Of a DNA stretch of 64,000 nucleotides, positions 44,571 through 56,930 are shown in pieces. Under the pieces are notes generated by a model that was given only the letters and a program-made list of their open reading frames with translations, had not been told where the DNA came from and did no database searches. A program made the translations under genes and the position numbers. The DNA is from Chondrus crispus (lineage: Eukaryota > Rhodophyta > Florideophyceae > Gigartinales > Gigartinaceae). The number at the start of each line of letters is the position of its first letter. Position 1 is the stretch's first letter. The stretch covers positions 1 through 64,000 of the forward strand of contig NW_005179286.1 of NCBI RefSeq assembly GCF_000350225.1. The letters are read 5' to 3'.

Positions 44571-44595
44571 CATTAAGGACTAGTAGTCCTTAATG
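44571..44595. repeat. Perfect hairpin, 12-bp arms, 1-nt loop
   Basis: CATTAAGGACTA, G, TAGTCCTTAATG, 23 bp left of the assembly gap. Confidence 0.95.
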
Positions 44596-44617
44596 TGCGG
44601 TGTGGGGGGTGTGGTTG

Positions 44618-44638
44618 NNNNNNNNNNNNNNNNNNNNN
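44618..44638. other. Assembly gap (21 N)
   Basis: Flanking DNA is itself inverted: GTGCGGTGTGGGGGGTGTG on the left, CACACCCCCAAATCGCGCAC on the right, so the gap sits at the centre of a probable hairpin. Confidence 0.95.
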
Positions 44639-45775
44639 CACACCCCCAAATCGCGCACTGACAACTACCCGATGTTGCCTGGAGCGGTACCGCCCCAAAA
44701 CCCCCAACGTTCCGACGATATGGACACATCGTTGACCCATCCAAAAAAACACAAACTTCAACCCAGACTATTCCTCGGCCGATACTTACACCTCCCTGAC
44801 CCCGACCACTACGCGGTACCTAACCCCAACGCTAACGCGATACTGCGTTGTGGCGCGGTCGATTTCAAACCATACGACTCAAATCGAGACCCAGTCTCTA
44901 CACCACTCCTCTTAGGCCTGACTTACCCCAATTCTGCACCGCCTGTCGTTTGCAATACATCACCCGCCACCGCCATCTATGTCCACCCATGCCCTGACAC
45001 CCAGTATCCTCCCCGGCCTTTCAGCTTACAGCAACTACAGAACCACAAGCACCCTATACCCCCATCGCCACCTCTCTCAGCAACCTCAAAGCCGCTCAAA
45101 AAAGCCAGAGACGCACACCTCCGGGAACAATCCAGGAACTCCGAATTTGACGGCCTCAAAAGCCCGTGGGCCCATCCGCTACGCCCCACGCATTGACTTC
45201 CCCTTATCATAACTGACATTCTCTTCAAATTCACCCTTCATCTAAAACGTGACGAAAGTGGAAATCCGTCAAGCCGAAAAACACAGTGCACAGCACGCGG
45301 CGACCGGCAAAATTGCACATGTCCACTATGATCCTGGTAGCATCTCCAGCCCCGTCGCTGACCGTGATGCTGTCCGCGCAGCGCTCGCCTTTGCCGCCGG
45401 CAACGACCTCATAGCCGAACACGGGGACCTCGAGTCTGCCTTCCTGCACGATCTTTTTGGCCCCGGACGAACCCATCTACTTTCATCAATACCCCCGCCT
45501 CGACGGCACACTCAAATACCCACAGCTCGTCGGCCTCATCACAGGCATTTTTCATAGTACAAAACAAGCGTGCCGCACTTTTACAAGCGGTCTCGCCAAC
45601 TCCCTCCAACTATGGAAGTTTGAACAACTCTCCCACGACAACTGCACGTTTACTCTCTGCAGCCCCTGCAAAAAAGTGCTTGTTTTCTTCGTAATCACCA
45701 TCGATAATTTTCTCGTAGTCACCAATCGTTGTACACCGAAAAGACTCGATTGGGGACTTTGACGCTCACATTAAA

Positions 45776-47549
45776 TCACTGCCAAGCATGGAACTGGATT
45801 ATAGTCCTAAATAATAATAAATAAAATCGCCTTAGGCGAGTACAGACGGATCTTGACACATTCCTTAAAGTAATTTTGTGGTGCGTGAATACTTCTCCTT
45901 GTTTAGTCTCGTTCTGCACTACGCTTAGGAGCCTTGGGTTACTTGGTAGGTCTACCAAGTTTCTGAATGTCTACTTAAGTTTGTGTTAATGTAAATCGTC
46001 TGTGAGTGGGAACCACCACCACATCCACAACCGCAACAGCCAGTTGATCGTAGTCTCTTGGACGGAAGGCCAACGAAGGTCAACCAAAGCCATTAGTTAC
46101 CACACCACCCACCCCTTTAGTGGATTTGTGAGCTTTTGGGAGTCTCTGTAATTCTGCCGCAGAGCTTGTGCGGGTGACCAAAATAAAGCACAAGGTCGTG
46201 GGATGGATATCATTACACGATTGGAAGGTCGTAGGCAAGCGTGAATAGGGCTGATTACTGAACACAATTACGAAGAGAGGTCCAAAATTCCGTCAAAAGG
46301 TTTTCTTTACTCGCTTTAGATTCACAGTCATGGGATATGAGCTGCTGTGCGTCTTCCGCCGAATCACTGCGTGCAGGTTTATGAGCACCCCGTTGACGAG
46401 AAACTTTTTCATGACGTACAAGTCGAAACGCAATCATCTGCGCAGGAAATAAATGCTTCGGAAACCTGGTGTTACAATATTACCTGAACAATCTACAGAA
46501 AGCAATATTGCTAGGCACTCACAAACATCTCGTGACATACAACACTCTCGCTTTCTCGCTTTTTAAACCCAATCAAAGAACGTGACGTCAGACGAAGACG
46601 TACAAATATCGGAAAATGGTGTCATTGTCTGCTACAACTGCGAACAGTAGTTTAAATCAGAGCGAGGATGATATATCATAGGGCATATTGCCGGGAACTG
46701 TTGAGAAACAATGAAAAGATGCCGAATGCATACGCGGGAGGGGTATGTCATGAATTGTTGCCGTCTCAGGATAGAAATATTTCCTTTATCTGGGATGAAG
46801 TCGTTACAGAACGCATCCACGCATCAAATGGGTCAGTTTTTCCAGTCGCAGTAGGTTGATCGCCCGCGAAAAAGCGAAGGAACTACCAAAAGCCGGCATT
46901 TTCTGAGTTGGAAGGATATATACAGGAAATCTTTGACTCTTTTGCACATAAAAATCTCGTAGCACAGTATAGCAGGCATGAGGTTACACCTTGTTCAGAA
47001 ATATAGCGTCAGATGTGATAAACCATTTGAGACTTACATTACAAAGCAAATCAATTTCATGTGGTGGGGACATGAAATAACTTCTGTAACTTGGGAGCAT
47101 ATTGGGAGTCTCATCGAGGACTCGAATGCCACAAGTGATATATATGGAGGCAATTGCTAATTTATTACACCGCCCAAGCAAACAAGAATATCAGCAATAC
47201 AAACACAGAAATTCTGCCCCCTTAATTCCTGAAATCCATTTCTGAAAAAATCGAAAATGTTTTCTAAAACGTTTCCGCAAAACATATATTTTCGTATGCG
47301 GGAGTACTAGAAGGAAAACGTATGCAGTATTTCCAATTACTTTACAGTTCGCTCATCGTCGCAACGACGGCGATCAAAGTAGCCCCCAAGTGCACGATGG
47401 GTCGGGAGAGGCAAAAGGACCATCACACGTCTTTTTTAAGCCATCAAAAAGTCCTTTCACACATAGTGTTTTGCCATTCTGTTCGCAGACGATCCAAAAT
47501 TGCTGACTCAGCATTCCGTAACACCAAAACAACTGTCACCTTGGCGGTG
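45776..47549. other. Gene-free stretch
   Basis: About 1.8 kb with only short open frames on both strands. It contains a 9-bp-arm hairpin at 45941-45960 (ACTTGGTAG/CTACCAAGT). No family motif was recognised. Confidence 0.4.
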
Positions 47550-48203
47550 TGTCGCATAAACACCCCCACACGGAGGAGGGGTGTTCGCGGCTTGTTCGGC
47601 GGGAGACCCTGGATCGGCGTACCGCGGGTGTTGAACCAACCAACACCACCGGAAGCGGGCCGGTATCGGGTGGTAGAGCGTGGTCACCACGCTGCCGACG
47701 GTCGGCGGGGACGCGCGCGTAGGCGGGCAGATCGACGCCTCGACGCCCCGGAGCAGTACCGGTTGACGATCCGGTACTGACGGGCGGAGGCGGATCGCAG
47801 CTCGCCGCGGTGTCGCGCGCGTCCACTACCCGCTCGGTGGTACTTACTCGCGGAACGGCGGTGTGAGTAGAGTAAGCTCGGTGGTCGACAGTCGGTGGAG
47901 GATTGCCTGTCCTTCTCCCCTCCCCTCCGCCCGCGGTCGCTCCCTATATTTATTGTACAAGTTAATTAACCGTCTACAGTGCAGTACGGACTGTGCTGTA
48001 GTCGGCTTACTGTAGACAGTGCGGGCCGGCCCGCACTGTAATGCTGTCAGCCGTCGGGGCTGACAGCACACGTGTACTACACGTGGGGTACACGTGTTGG
48101 TGCGCGCGCTGTAAGGTATGCGCGCGCACGCTGTAATGTCCGTACCTTACAGCGTTAGATCTAATTCTAAATCTAATATAACGACGTCGGTAGTTATGCT
48201 ACA
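47550..48203. mobile_element. Solo LTR B (654 bp)
   Basis: Begins TGTCGCATAAACACCCCC and ends TTATGCTACA, flanked by CGGTG (47545-47549) and CTGTG (48204-48208), a 4-of-5 match. It shares with LTR A the edge stem, CGCCTCGACGCCCCGGAGCA, GACGGGCGGAGGCGGATC and a TACACGTG-rich region. No internal genes. Fossil, older than copy A judging by the imperfect duplication. Confidence 0.75.
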
Positions 48204-48840
48204 CTGTGAAAATCTCACATGCTCTAATCGACTATCAGTACGGCATGATATGAAAACCCGCTTTTGAGAACCAGATTTCTCTTTTAACTACAGCGTATTC
48301 ACTAACCTGGACTTTCTACATCACTTCCGATTTAGGCCCACATGCTTATTTAGTTTCGTTCATGGGCTGGCCACCAACGAAACTCAGAACTGCGAAAACA
48401 TTTGTCACGGAAGACATGAAACAACAGTTTATTTCTGAAAGGGAAGAACTTTTCCCACGTTGTATACACCAAAAAAGGAAGGCTCTTCCTAATTGTGTGG
48501 GTTTTACAGATGGGGCCGTGTTAGGCATTGCCAGACCAACCGGAAGCCTTGTCCAACTTGTTGCTTATAACGAGCCTAAGAGAACGCATGCGATCAAGTA
48601 CCGACCTGTGACCCCACTGTTGGTCTAGTTCAGCACTTAGATGGACAGCTCGACGGCCGCCGTCATGATTGGACGATATATGCTCAACCGGATGAACGAA
48701 ACTCTACTTAGGGGTATGTATGTGCAAGAAAAGAGGTATTGTATTTATAGTAACTAGGGGCACAGTTCCCGATGGTTCATTGGTGTCCCATTTCAGCGCT
48801 CATATATATCTCCTGCTCAGATTGCGTTTTAGAGAGCGAA
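48204..48840 (+). pseudogene. Harbinger-4 transposase fragment
   Basis: Best part 48362-48628: FVTEDMKQQFISEREELFP, LPNCVGFTDGAVLGIARPTG (first Asp) and NEPKRTHAIKYRPVT. In the next frame follow DGQLDGRRHDWTIYAQ (second Asp, near 48640-48690) and remnants up to the Gypsy LTR (FSAHIYLLLRLRFRERS). This is DDE_Tnp_4 layout in a subfamily distinct from copies 1-3. The 5' side is bounded by solo LTR B and the 3' side by the Gypsy LTR, so both ends may have been cut by insertions. At least two interruptions. Confidence 0.65.
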
Positions 48841-49273
48841 GTCTGCTCTGTTGCGCGCTGGCGCCATTTAGCGGCCTCATGCGGCCATCCTTGACGACTG
48901 GGCCCTGCTGACCGTGGTCTCTCTCGGATACGTGGGGTATATCTGATCGAACCTTGTATGACTTTCAGGTCCACTACACATTTAGTTTGTAACTAATCTT
49001 AAGACGCGGATGTTATCCGTTTATATCCGGACCCGTCCGTGGCGATCTAACACTCTCCCGATCTGTGTCGCGCGGTACATGCCCCGCGCGCCACTAACGC
49101 CGAACCAGCTCTATAAAAGGTGTCGCCTCGACTCTTCGAATCACAGGCGAAACACGAGAATATCATCGAAAAGGACTTGCACAGCCGTTGACCACCAGGA
49201 TCATCATCTTTGTTCGCTCTGAGCAAAATTCGCCCTAGTGGTCCGGTACGTTGGTCCTCGCAGCCGTTGCGTG
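48841..49273 (+). repeat. Gypsy 5' LTR (approximate limits)
   Basis: Direct partner of 53980-54456; end sequence ...CCTCGCAGCCGTTGCG..ACA. Confidence 0.7.
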
Positions 49274-52200
49274 GGACAGAAATTTCTGCTGTGTCATTTC
49301 GCGTATGAACACTCACCACACGTCTCTTCCCGACTCTTCGCACCACGCTCCACTCAAGAATCGACCAGCGGGCAGGCTCACGCATCAAGCATGCTTGGCA
49401 ACAACCTAACCGCTACTGTGAAATCCGCCTCGGTGCCCGAATTGGCACCTATTGCTGCGCCCAACTTGCGTAGCGTCGACCGTGTGAAGATCGCTCGCTT
49501 TTTTGAAAGAAACCGAGCGCAATGAGATCCGAATCTCCGTGAAGAAGGGCGACGTTCCGTCCTTTAAGGCGTTTCCTTACATGACGAGCATCGACAGCAC
49601 ACTTCTCAAGTTTTTTTCATGGGAAAGTTTGATTCTGTGGCCCGACCGTCTCTAATGTCAAAGGTGGTATGGATGAAAAGATCACGTCATACGTGCACTC
49701 GCTGGTCCCCCGTTCTGACTCCGCCTTTTTCAAACCCATTATCGTCGAATCAGCACTCTCCGGCTTTGCCATGCAACCCAAGATCCTGGACGGCGACGAT
49801 TGCATCACCTCTTTCTGTGCGGACTTCTTCGAGCACTTGGGGAGAATTGGCTGGGCTCGTTTCCAGAAGAGCACTCGATGAAATCCGTGCGTCTCCTCCG
49901 CGCACGCTTGGAATCACCGAGCCTGAAGAAAGAGATGCCCAAACGATTCGACTACGACAAATCGCCGGAGAAGTCGGTCAAGGTTTTCATCAAGTTTCTA
50001 ATTCAGGAGGCAAATCAAATGCTAGGCATACAGAACTACTAGTGGTAATACTGCGTTTGTTGAGCCGACCCCAACCAAGGCTAATAATCGCACGAAGGAC
50101 GGCCCAAAAAGCACCGACACACCGACTCCGGCCCCAATGCTGAGGAAAAAGCCCGTGTGCCTGTATCCACCGCACAAGTAATAAGGCTTTCGTCACCACC
50201 TCCAGGACTGCAAGAATTTTCGCAAAGAGTAAAATAAAAAGCTCTTTGAAGAACTACAAGCCAACAAGAAGGATGGGATCATGCCTGCTTCCGGCAATTC
50301 CGACAATGACACTCAGTCGAGCGTCATATTTTCAGAAACATTTTGCAACATGGAACCCACTACTATTTGCGCCGATATTAGCGCTGACACCACGGTCATG
50401 GACAGCGCCATGCTGTAAAAAAGCAGGAAAGCCGGAATCGACATCCAGGTCGAGAAGCCCACGCTACTAAGCACATTTACGTTGGCCGCACGCAACCCGG
50501 ATGGCTCTGCGACGACGATTTCCCGGGATGATGCCGCCACACTCGACACGCAGCTCCGAATTCGCCATACGTCTGCGCTAATCCTTCGTGGCCTCTGTAG
50601 GCTCGTCACTCCGCAAGCAGTCGGCAAGCCACTGCTAGGGCGTCCTGTGCTCGATGCTCTCAGTCTTCATTGCCATAAGGTCGTCGTTGCTGGTGCCGAC
50701 CGACTTGTCGAAGCCGTCGACGTCTTCTCTCTTGTCGGAAATCAGTTGGACTTCGGCCGAGGTCGAATTGGGCTGGTACTAGATGAGGGCTTTCACGCTG
50801 ATGGAGGCTCTGATGATGCTGAACTCGGTGAGACCGACGATTCGCTGCATCCGGGCCGTGAAAGTCCTCTTGAGAAGGAACGCGTTCTCAAGGCGAAGTT
50901 ACATACGACAAGATCAAGACAAGGGACTCTCCCACTCACGCTGCCAAAACGTCGAGAAGTTAAGTCGACAAATCAGTGACCTCAACAAGCTGAACCTCGA
51001 CCCCGGCAAGCAGGTCGCAATTGAGCGGCTCCGTGTGCTACTCAAACCGGATTCCATTCCTGTCCGAGCTAAGCAGCGGCGTTACCCTCAGCCATTGCGA
51101 GAGTTCATGACTCGCTACGTTCGTGAACTGCTCAAGCCTGGCTTTTCCAAGAAAGTATCTTTTCTTGAATGGGACTCGGCACCACTCGTCGTTTCCAAGC
51201 CCCCAATTGCCGTGTACCGACTCACAATAGACTATCGCCCTGTCAACGCTGCAACTCGGCCAACGTTCCGGCCTATTCTAAACATGGAGGTTGAGCTCGC
51301 CAACACCCATGGCTCCAAAGCTTTTTCCGGTAGCCAATTTTTCAGCAGTTACTGGCCAGCACCGCTACACCCAGACAGGCAGTCACTACTCGCCTTCAGT
51401 ACACCAAACGGCTTAGAAATGCTTCTTGGCACCACACAAGGCGCTTGCAACTCGGCTGCGAACTTTTAGGCAAATTTTGAACTGTGCCTCACAGAGATCA
51501 AGGCGATTTTAAAGGCATAGATTGGACATTTCATGTTGTTTGCCACCGATGAGTCCCACGAGCTTCGCATCCTTCGCCAATTTACGAGATATGTCGATAT
51601 CGGTGGCTTACCATCTGGCCGTCTAAATCAGACCTCTCCCTATCCCACGACACTTGGTTCGGCCGCATCATAGACCCATACGGTGTCAGCTTCCACCCCA
51701 AGAGCATTGCCGGTCTCATTACTTTCGACCCGGCCACGCTCAGCCGGTGAGATATGCGAGTACGTTCACGGCGTCAACCGGGTATCTTCAAGCATTCCTA
51801 GCTTCGCAGAACGTGTGTTTCGGCTTCGTCAACTGCCTGAGTCCTCGTATGCCAGAGCAGAGGGCAGTCAAAAGAGGATGTCCATTACCAAGATCACTCT
51901 CACCTACTTGGGCTGTAACGAAAAGCACGCCAACGCTCTCGACGATCTCTAGGAACAGCTCCAACAGTCGACTTGAATCGCATACTGCAACGCAATGCGA
52001 CCCAAGGACCTTTATAAGCCGCTCCCTGACCAAGAACACCTACCTATTTCGTTCCTAAGCTCCTTCACGGAACTCGAGGAGCACTAGTCTATCTATGAGC
52101 GTGAGGCCTCGCGGTCGTTCAAGCCTTTCGCAAGTTGGACTATCTGCTCTCGTGTGCCTCAACCACACATATGCTCACGGATCACCGGAGCCTCCTGTTC

Positions 52201-53979
52201 GTTCTCAACCCTGTCGCCATGGAGCCTTCGCTCGGGCCTCAAAAAGTTATCAAGTTCGTACGCTGGGCCCTCTATCTCATCGCGATCAACTCCCGCATCG
52301 AGCTTGTACCTGGATCCTCTAACACCTGTCGGGACATCATGACGCGCTGGATATGCGAGTACCGCAAGAAGCCGGCTATCCATGGCATCGCTCCAGCAAT
52401 CTGGTTCAGCGAAGATGCAACTCCGCCGGACTGTGACGTGTTTAAATGGCCTTTATGGGCTGATGTTAAAGCCGTGGAAAAGGAATACGCCGACAAGGCC
52501 CCGCCGCGTGCCACAACGGACAACGCTAACTCGTTAGTCGTCAAGGGGGAGGCCTGTATTCCCTATGACGCAGTCAACCTCAAGAGTTGCTCTCTCCCTT
52601 TCGAGAATGCTGGAAATGCCGGACGGCCCGGCGTTGATCCCACTCGGTACGCGTTGTGCAATGTCTTCATTTGGACTGACAAGCAAGCAGACGTACGCAC
52701 TTTTGTATCATCTTGCCAGTTCTGTCTCATGTCCAAGAGAAGCGATAGGGTCCAGCGTCCGCTCTCAATAACGCTTCACGCCACAAAGCCCAAAACGAGC
52801 ATTCACTTGGACTACCTCTTCATGGACGAAAGCGACAAATTTGTCCTCGTCGTCAAAGACGTCCTCACCTGATAAATCTGGCTGGAACGAAATGCGTCAA
52901 CAAACTCCCAACACTCCGCAGACGTTCTCACTCGCTGGAACTGTGTCTTCCCTGCACCCGACGTTTGGGTCTCGGAGCAGCGGACGCATTTTAAGAACGA
53001 AGTTTTTGAGCATCTCACAACATCACAGCATTCTGCACAACCTAACAATCGCATTCTCGCCATGGTTGAACGGCACCGTTGATTCCGTCACGCGATCCGT
53101 CCTGTCTGCCACAAGGGCCATGCTAGCCGAGCTGAAGTTGGCGCCGCAAGATTAGGACTCGGTTCTCACCACCATTTCCTCGGCTCTCAACGAGGCGAGC
53201 CCCGATCGCTTTGGATATCCTTCTGATAGAATCTACCACAGCCCACTCAATGGGATGACTGGAATCGATCCTAAGCATCAATTCGTTCGCGTAATTCCTG
53301 TTGGCATCAACCAAGTCAGGTCCAAGACTATGGAGCACGCCCCGCCGCACAAATCATCAAGATCGGCGACCTTTAGGCAGCCCTCGCCAAGATGCACAGG
53401 GATGTCTAGCGACTTCTCACCATCCGCTGCGAGAAAGCTATCTCCAAGCATAACCTCGCTACAAACGTCGTATCCCCTTTTTGAACTTGGGTGATTTGTT
53501 TTTGTGCGCCGCGCTGCCGACCGTGGTCACAAGCTCCGCTTCAAGTGGTTCGGCCCATGCCGCATCCCAGCTGTTCATGGCCCTCTCGAATATGTAGTAA
53601 CGACGCGTGCTGATATCGAGACCGAGAGCGTTCATTGGGCTAGCCTCATCAAATACGACGACTGTCTTCAAAGTTGTATCAACCCAGAAGAAATGCTAGG
53701 CCTCGCCAAGCGCACCGTGTCCCACTTCGAAGTCATCGACAAGACCGTCGATATCGGCGAAGCCCAGGATGGGCTCCTCTTTCAATTCAAGTGGGAAAGA
53801 CTCCCGGACAAGCGAGACTGCACCTGGAAGCCCATCAAGGAGCTCTACACCGACATATCCGACATTGTTACGACCTATCTATTTTCTTTTAAGAATAAAA
53901 AGATTGTGGGGAATGTCAAGCCCCAGCTAGGTATTTAACCTGAGCACTCTTACCTTCACAACCCAACAGACCTCATGAT

Positions 53980-54456
53980 GGCAGTGCTGCCTGCTGGCGC
54001 CATACAACGGTCTCATGCGGCCATCCCTGACGACTTGGCCCTGCTGACCCTGGCGTGTCTCGGATAGGCGTAATATATCCGGTAAACCCTTTCCTGTTTC
54101 GGATACGCACGGTTCATCTGATCGACCCTTGTATGGCCGTTACGTCCACAACATATTTAGTTCGTTACTAGTCTTAATGCGCGGATATTATCCGTTTATA
54201 TCCGGACCCGTCCGTTGTGATCTAATACTCTGCCGATCTGTGTCACGCAGTACATACACCGGGCGCACACTAACGCCGAACGAACTGTATGAAAGGTGTC
54301 ACCTCGACTCATCGAGTCAGAGGTGAGGTACGAGGATATCATCGAAAAAGGACTCGCACCGCCGCTGACCGCCGAAGTCATGAACTTTGCTCGCTCTGAG
54401 CAAGATCCGCCCTAGTGGTCCGGTATTTCGGTCCTCGCAGCCGTTGCGAGCAACAG
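53980..54456 (+). repeat. Gypsy 3' LTR (approximate limits)
   Basis: Direct partner of 48841-49273, with an extra 30-40 bp near GGTAAACCCTTTCCTGTTTC. Confidence 0.7.
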
Positions 54457-54865
54457 TACGAATTAGCGTGCGGTGAGTTTTCGAAGAGGTGAAGATGCAC
54501 CTCTCTACCGTCGGGTTTTAACGGAAGATGAAGATTCGCGAATCACCTGTTGGTATGATGTACCTTGCGACAAGTTTTTAATCCAACGTTCGCAACTGTT
54601 TATACCCGAACCATAAGTCTACCCGTTTCGACTGTCCGCCTCCCGACCTCAAGATCTATGTGCCTACCAAAAACTAGTGGATGTCACATTCCGCCAAAGT
54701 GGAGCGAGGCTAGGTACGGATCACGCAGAGGGGAGCAATCGTAGGCTAGCAGGTAACGAAAGCGGGCATCAAGCCGAGGTTGGCAGCGAGTGGAAGTTGA
54801 CAGTCAGGGGAGTGGATATCTTAAACAGAGAAAGCCTATCACTGCGGCCTCGTAGTGATTCGACA

Positions 54866-54908
54866 TGACGTGAGGTCACGGGATTAGTAATCCCGTGACC
54901 TCACGTCA
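54866..54908. repeat. Perfect hairpin, 21-bp arms, 1-nt loop
   Basis: TGACGTGAGGTCACGGGATT+A, loop G, exact complement. Immediately followed by, and overlapping, a second hairpin at 54905-54927. Confidence 0.97.
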
Positions 54909-54927
54909 AAGCCTAGTAGGCTTTGAC
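54905..54927. repeat. Perfect hairpin, 10-bp arms, 3-nt loop
   Basis: GTCAAAGCCT, AGT, AGGCTTTGAC; its left arm starts inside the right arm of the previous hairpin. Confidence 0.95.
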
Positions 54928-56216
54928 GAGGTGCCTGGTTGCAAGGGGCTTAACGGTTAGTGGCACGGTTCGGATGAAGAGACGGGGGTAATTCTAGACG
55001 GGCCCGGTCCGTTTGCGTTCAGCCCTATGCTTTTGCTGACCGAGCATTCAACATCAGTGTCAAAAATATCGCCCAAGTCAGAGTGTAGTGCAATGTGCCT
55101 GGCAGGCCACGAACACAGTCCGACGGTCAAACAAAAAGAAGAAAAACAGCAACAGCAACAACCACTGCCGATGGCACGAGCTACGGAGCGTTCGAGACTC
55201 CCTTTCCCCTCGTGTGGGCTTGCGGCCCACAGTAGCTCAACTCCGACGGGGGGTAAGGAAAGATGCCCGGCCCGGGAGGATAATGGTGGTAGAGACTTGT
55301 GAAGACTTGAGTGCTCGGCGAGTGCGGGTTGAGCTTGTCTGCGAGAATGTAACCGCGGTTCGGTGGGTTGTAAGGCCAATGCTCGACGAACGTCTTCAGC
55401 ACCTTGCGTATAATTCAAGGTCTTCGACGGGGGCTTGTTCAGCACTACCCGACGGGATCGTAACCGTGTTGCAACACTACTACCGACGTGTTGCCCGATG
55501 GCTAGAAACACCCTCACCAGCGCGATCGCGATCGCGGTTGGTGGTACCAACTTTGTCTTATACAGTAAGACCTTCGACGGAGGCGTCGTTGCAACAGCCT
55601 TCCTACGGAACTTGAAACAGTAGCAGCGCTACACAACGTGCTTCCCGATGGCTAAAACACCTGCACCGGATCGGTCGCAACCAATGCCGATGGCACCAAC
55701 AGATAGAAAAGGATAGAGGCAGAAAAAGAAATGGATAGGGAATAGAGATAGAAATAGGAATGGTAAAGGATAAGGAAAAGGAATGGGACCCCGAGTAATA
55801 GAGGATGTCGTTAGCAGCGTAGAAGTGAAGCCCGTCGCGTGAACGGAAGCGGTCTTCGACGAAGGCGAGATCTAACTCCGGCAACTCGGGTTGGCTTTAC
55901 TGACTTGGTGATCAGCGGACTAAGGTATATATCGCCCCGCCGGATCCACTACAGTAGCTTGCAGCGCTAGATCCTAGATCAAATCTAATGTCAGCAAAAT
56001 TAATACTGTCTAATTAACTAAATAAAATTAATAATTAGAATAAAAACTGCAAATATTCACACGTGTGTCCCCCAATTCCGGACTACAGTATTCACATTCC
56101 AACTTAGTTTCTTTTCCCTTCACCCCCTTGTGCAACCCCTTATTGCACTACACAGAGCACATAACTCTGGAATATCCGACCGCGCACAAATGGTGGTTTT
56201 CCTCATCAGGTTAAAC

Positions 56217-56640
56217 CGCAACTACATTCAACCCCGTCTTGCGATTCCGTATCTTGACGCTCTTCGGATCCGCCGACAACCATTGCTTCAGATGTTTGTG
56301 CATCTGCACTGACGGTATCGAGAAGCCATTGCCCTGGTGGATATCGGTAACCAGCGCGGTGACGGTGGCGAGGCCTGCGGCGGTGGCGGTTGGCAGCAGC
56401 TCGGGCCCGAAGATAGGCGAGTTCCCACTCTGGTCGACGGGCTGAGGGGAAGCGGGGGGCGGCTCGCTCCACGGCGACGGACCTGAAAAGCGCGCCCGCG
56501 ATGTGGGCTACAGAGGCAGGCGTGAGCATGACAGCTGTCATGCTAGGCCTAGGCCTGGCGGGCTGCACGGGGCGCAGAAGCCGCGCACGTCGAAGTCGTT
56601 CCGTAGGTGCAGGATGGAGGCGAAGTTGGCCGCAGCGGGG
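56217..56640 (-). pseudogene. Coding-like minus-strand segment, unknown
   Basis: One frame reads ITPAAANFASILHLRNDFDV and GFCAPCSPPGLGLA up to a perfect 20-bp palindrome (56525-56544). Past it, the segment closer to 56217 reads TDIHQGNGFSIPSVQMHKHL and SADPKSVKIRNRKTGLNVVA and ends in TAA. The amino-acid make-up looks protein-like, in contrast to the Pro/Arg-rich overlapping frames. No family recognised. The start is uncertain and stops interrupt the middle, so it is called broken. It could be a transposon-borne or host gene relic. Confidence 0.3.
56525..56544. repeat. Perfect 20-bp palindrome
   Basis: AGCATGACAGCTGTCATGCT, next to the short palindrome AGGCCTAGGCCT. Confidence 0.95.
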
Positions 56641-56930
56641 GTGATGGTAGAGGAGGTCGGCGGACAGGGGAGGGGTAGTGGAGAGGGTCAGGCGATTGCG
56701 GTGCGACAGCAAGATCGAAGGGGCGATGGAGGGTTGTCGGATGGCCCACGGCTGAAGGACGCCGACGGGTGAGATGAAGGCTTGTATGGTGAAGGGGGGC
56801 ATGGTGAAGGGGAGGGGTACGCATGTAGGAGGAGATGAGGAGAGGAGTGAAGGGAATGATGGGTGATGAGCTCGATGGGAGAATGTACGTCCAAGATGAG
56901 AAATAATATCTGGCACAGCCAATGGGGGTG

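Larger units (their letters stand above)
41835..45775 (+). mobile_element. Copia-B: C-rich Ty1/Copia retrotransposon fossil
   Basis: Plus-strand landmarks in Copia order: gag (FLLDVLRTHPDAAQLAITMQ), protease-like YVLDSGA, pre-integrase/integrase (HLHTDICGPISPFP, then an ENGLAEL block), and reverse transcriptase-like DLESAFLHDL, TIDNFLVVTN. No LTRs were identified. The plus strand is strikingly poor in G and rich in C throughout. A 21-base assembly gap lies at 44618-44638. Heavily broken, with well over a dozen interruptions; older than Copia-A by appearance. Confidence 0.7.
48841..54456 (+). mobile_element. Gypsy: Ty3-type, chromodomain-like LTR retrotransposon
   Basis: Direct repeats of about 430-475 bp at 48841-49273 and about 53980-54456 are the LTRs; they share GCTGGCGCCAT, TATCCGTTTATATCCGGACC and CCGCCCTAGTGGTCCGGTA-like blocks. 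Between them: gag-like sequence (49390-50050), protease-like block (LLGRPVLDALSLH), reverse transcriptase (VYRLTIDYRPVNAATRP), RNase H-like (MLTDHRSLLFVLNPV), integrase with Cys-x2-Cys (SSCQFCLMSKRS) and a C-terminal chromodomain-like block (FQFKWERLPDKRDCTWKPI). Reverse transcriptase before integrase plus the chromodomain indicates Ty3/Gypsy of chromovirus type. Broken, with well over a dozen interruptions; the LTRs are clearly diverged, so old. Confidence 0.85.
54457..56100. other. Hairpin-rich repeat DNA with partial LTR-family sequence
   Basis: No gene supported; open frames here are compositional. It holds the hairpins at 54866-54927. A tandemly related pair follows, 55469-55551 and 55587-55700, with shared (C/T)GTTGCAACA, GATGGCTA.AAACAC and GGCACCAAC blocks. 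A CA-rich tract (AACAGCAACAGCAACAACC) lies near 55145. The stretch 55925-56000 (CTACAGTAG..GCAGCGCTAGATC..AAATCTAAT) resembles the 3' part of solo LTR B. Confidence 0.45.

Noticed and set aside
54957-55550. 197-residue minus-strand frame
   Set aside because: Ser/Pro/Cys-rich composition from repeat DNA, no motif, overlaps tandemly related repeats.
56206-56922. 238-residue minus-strand frame rich in Pro, Arg and His
   Set aside because: Compositional; an overlapping frame looks more protein-like and was listed instead with low confidence.
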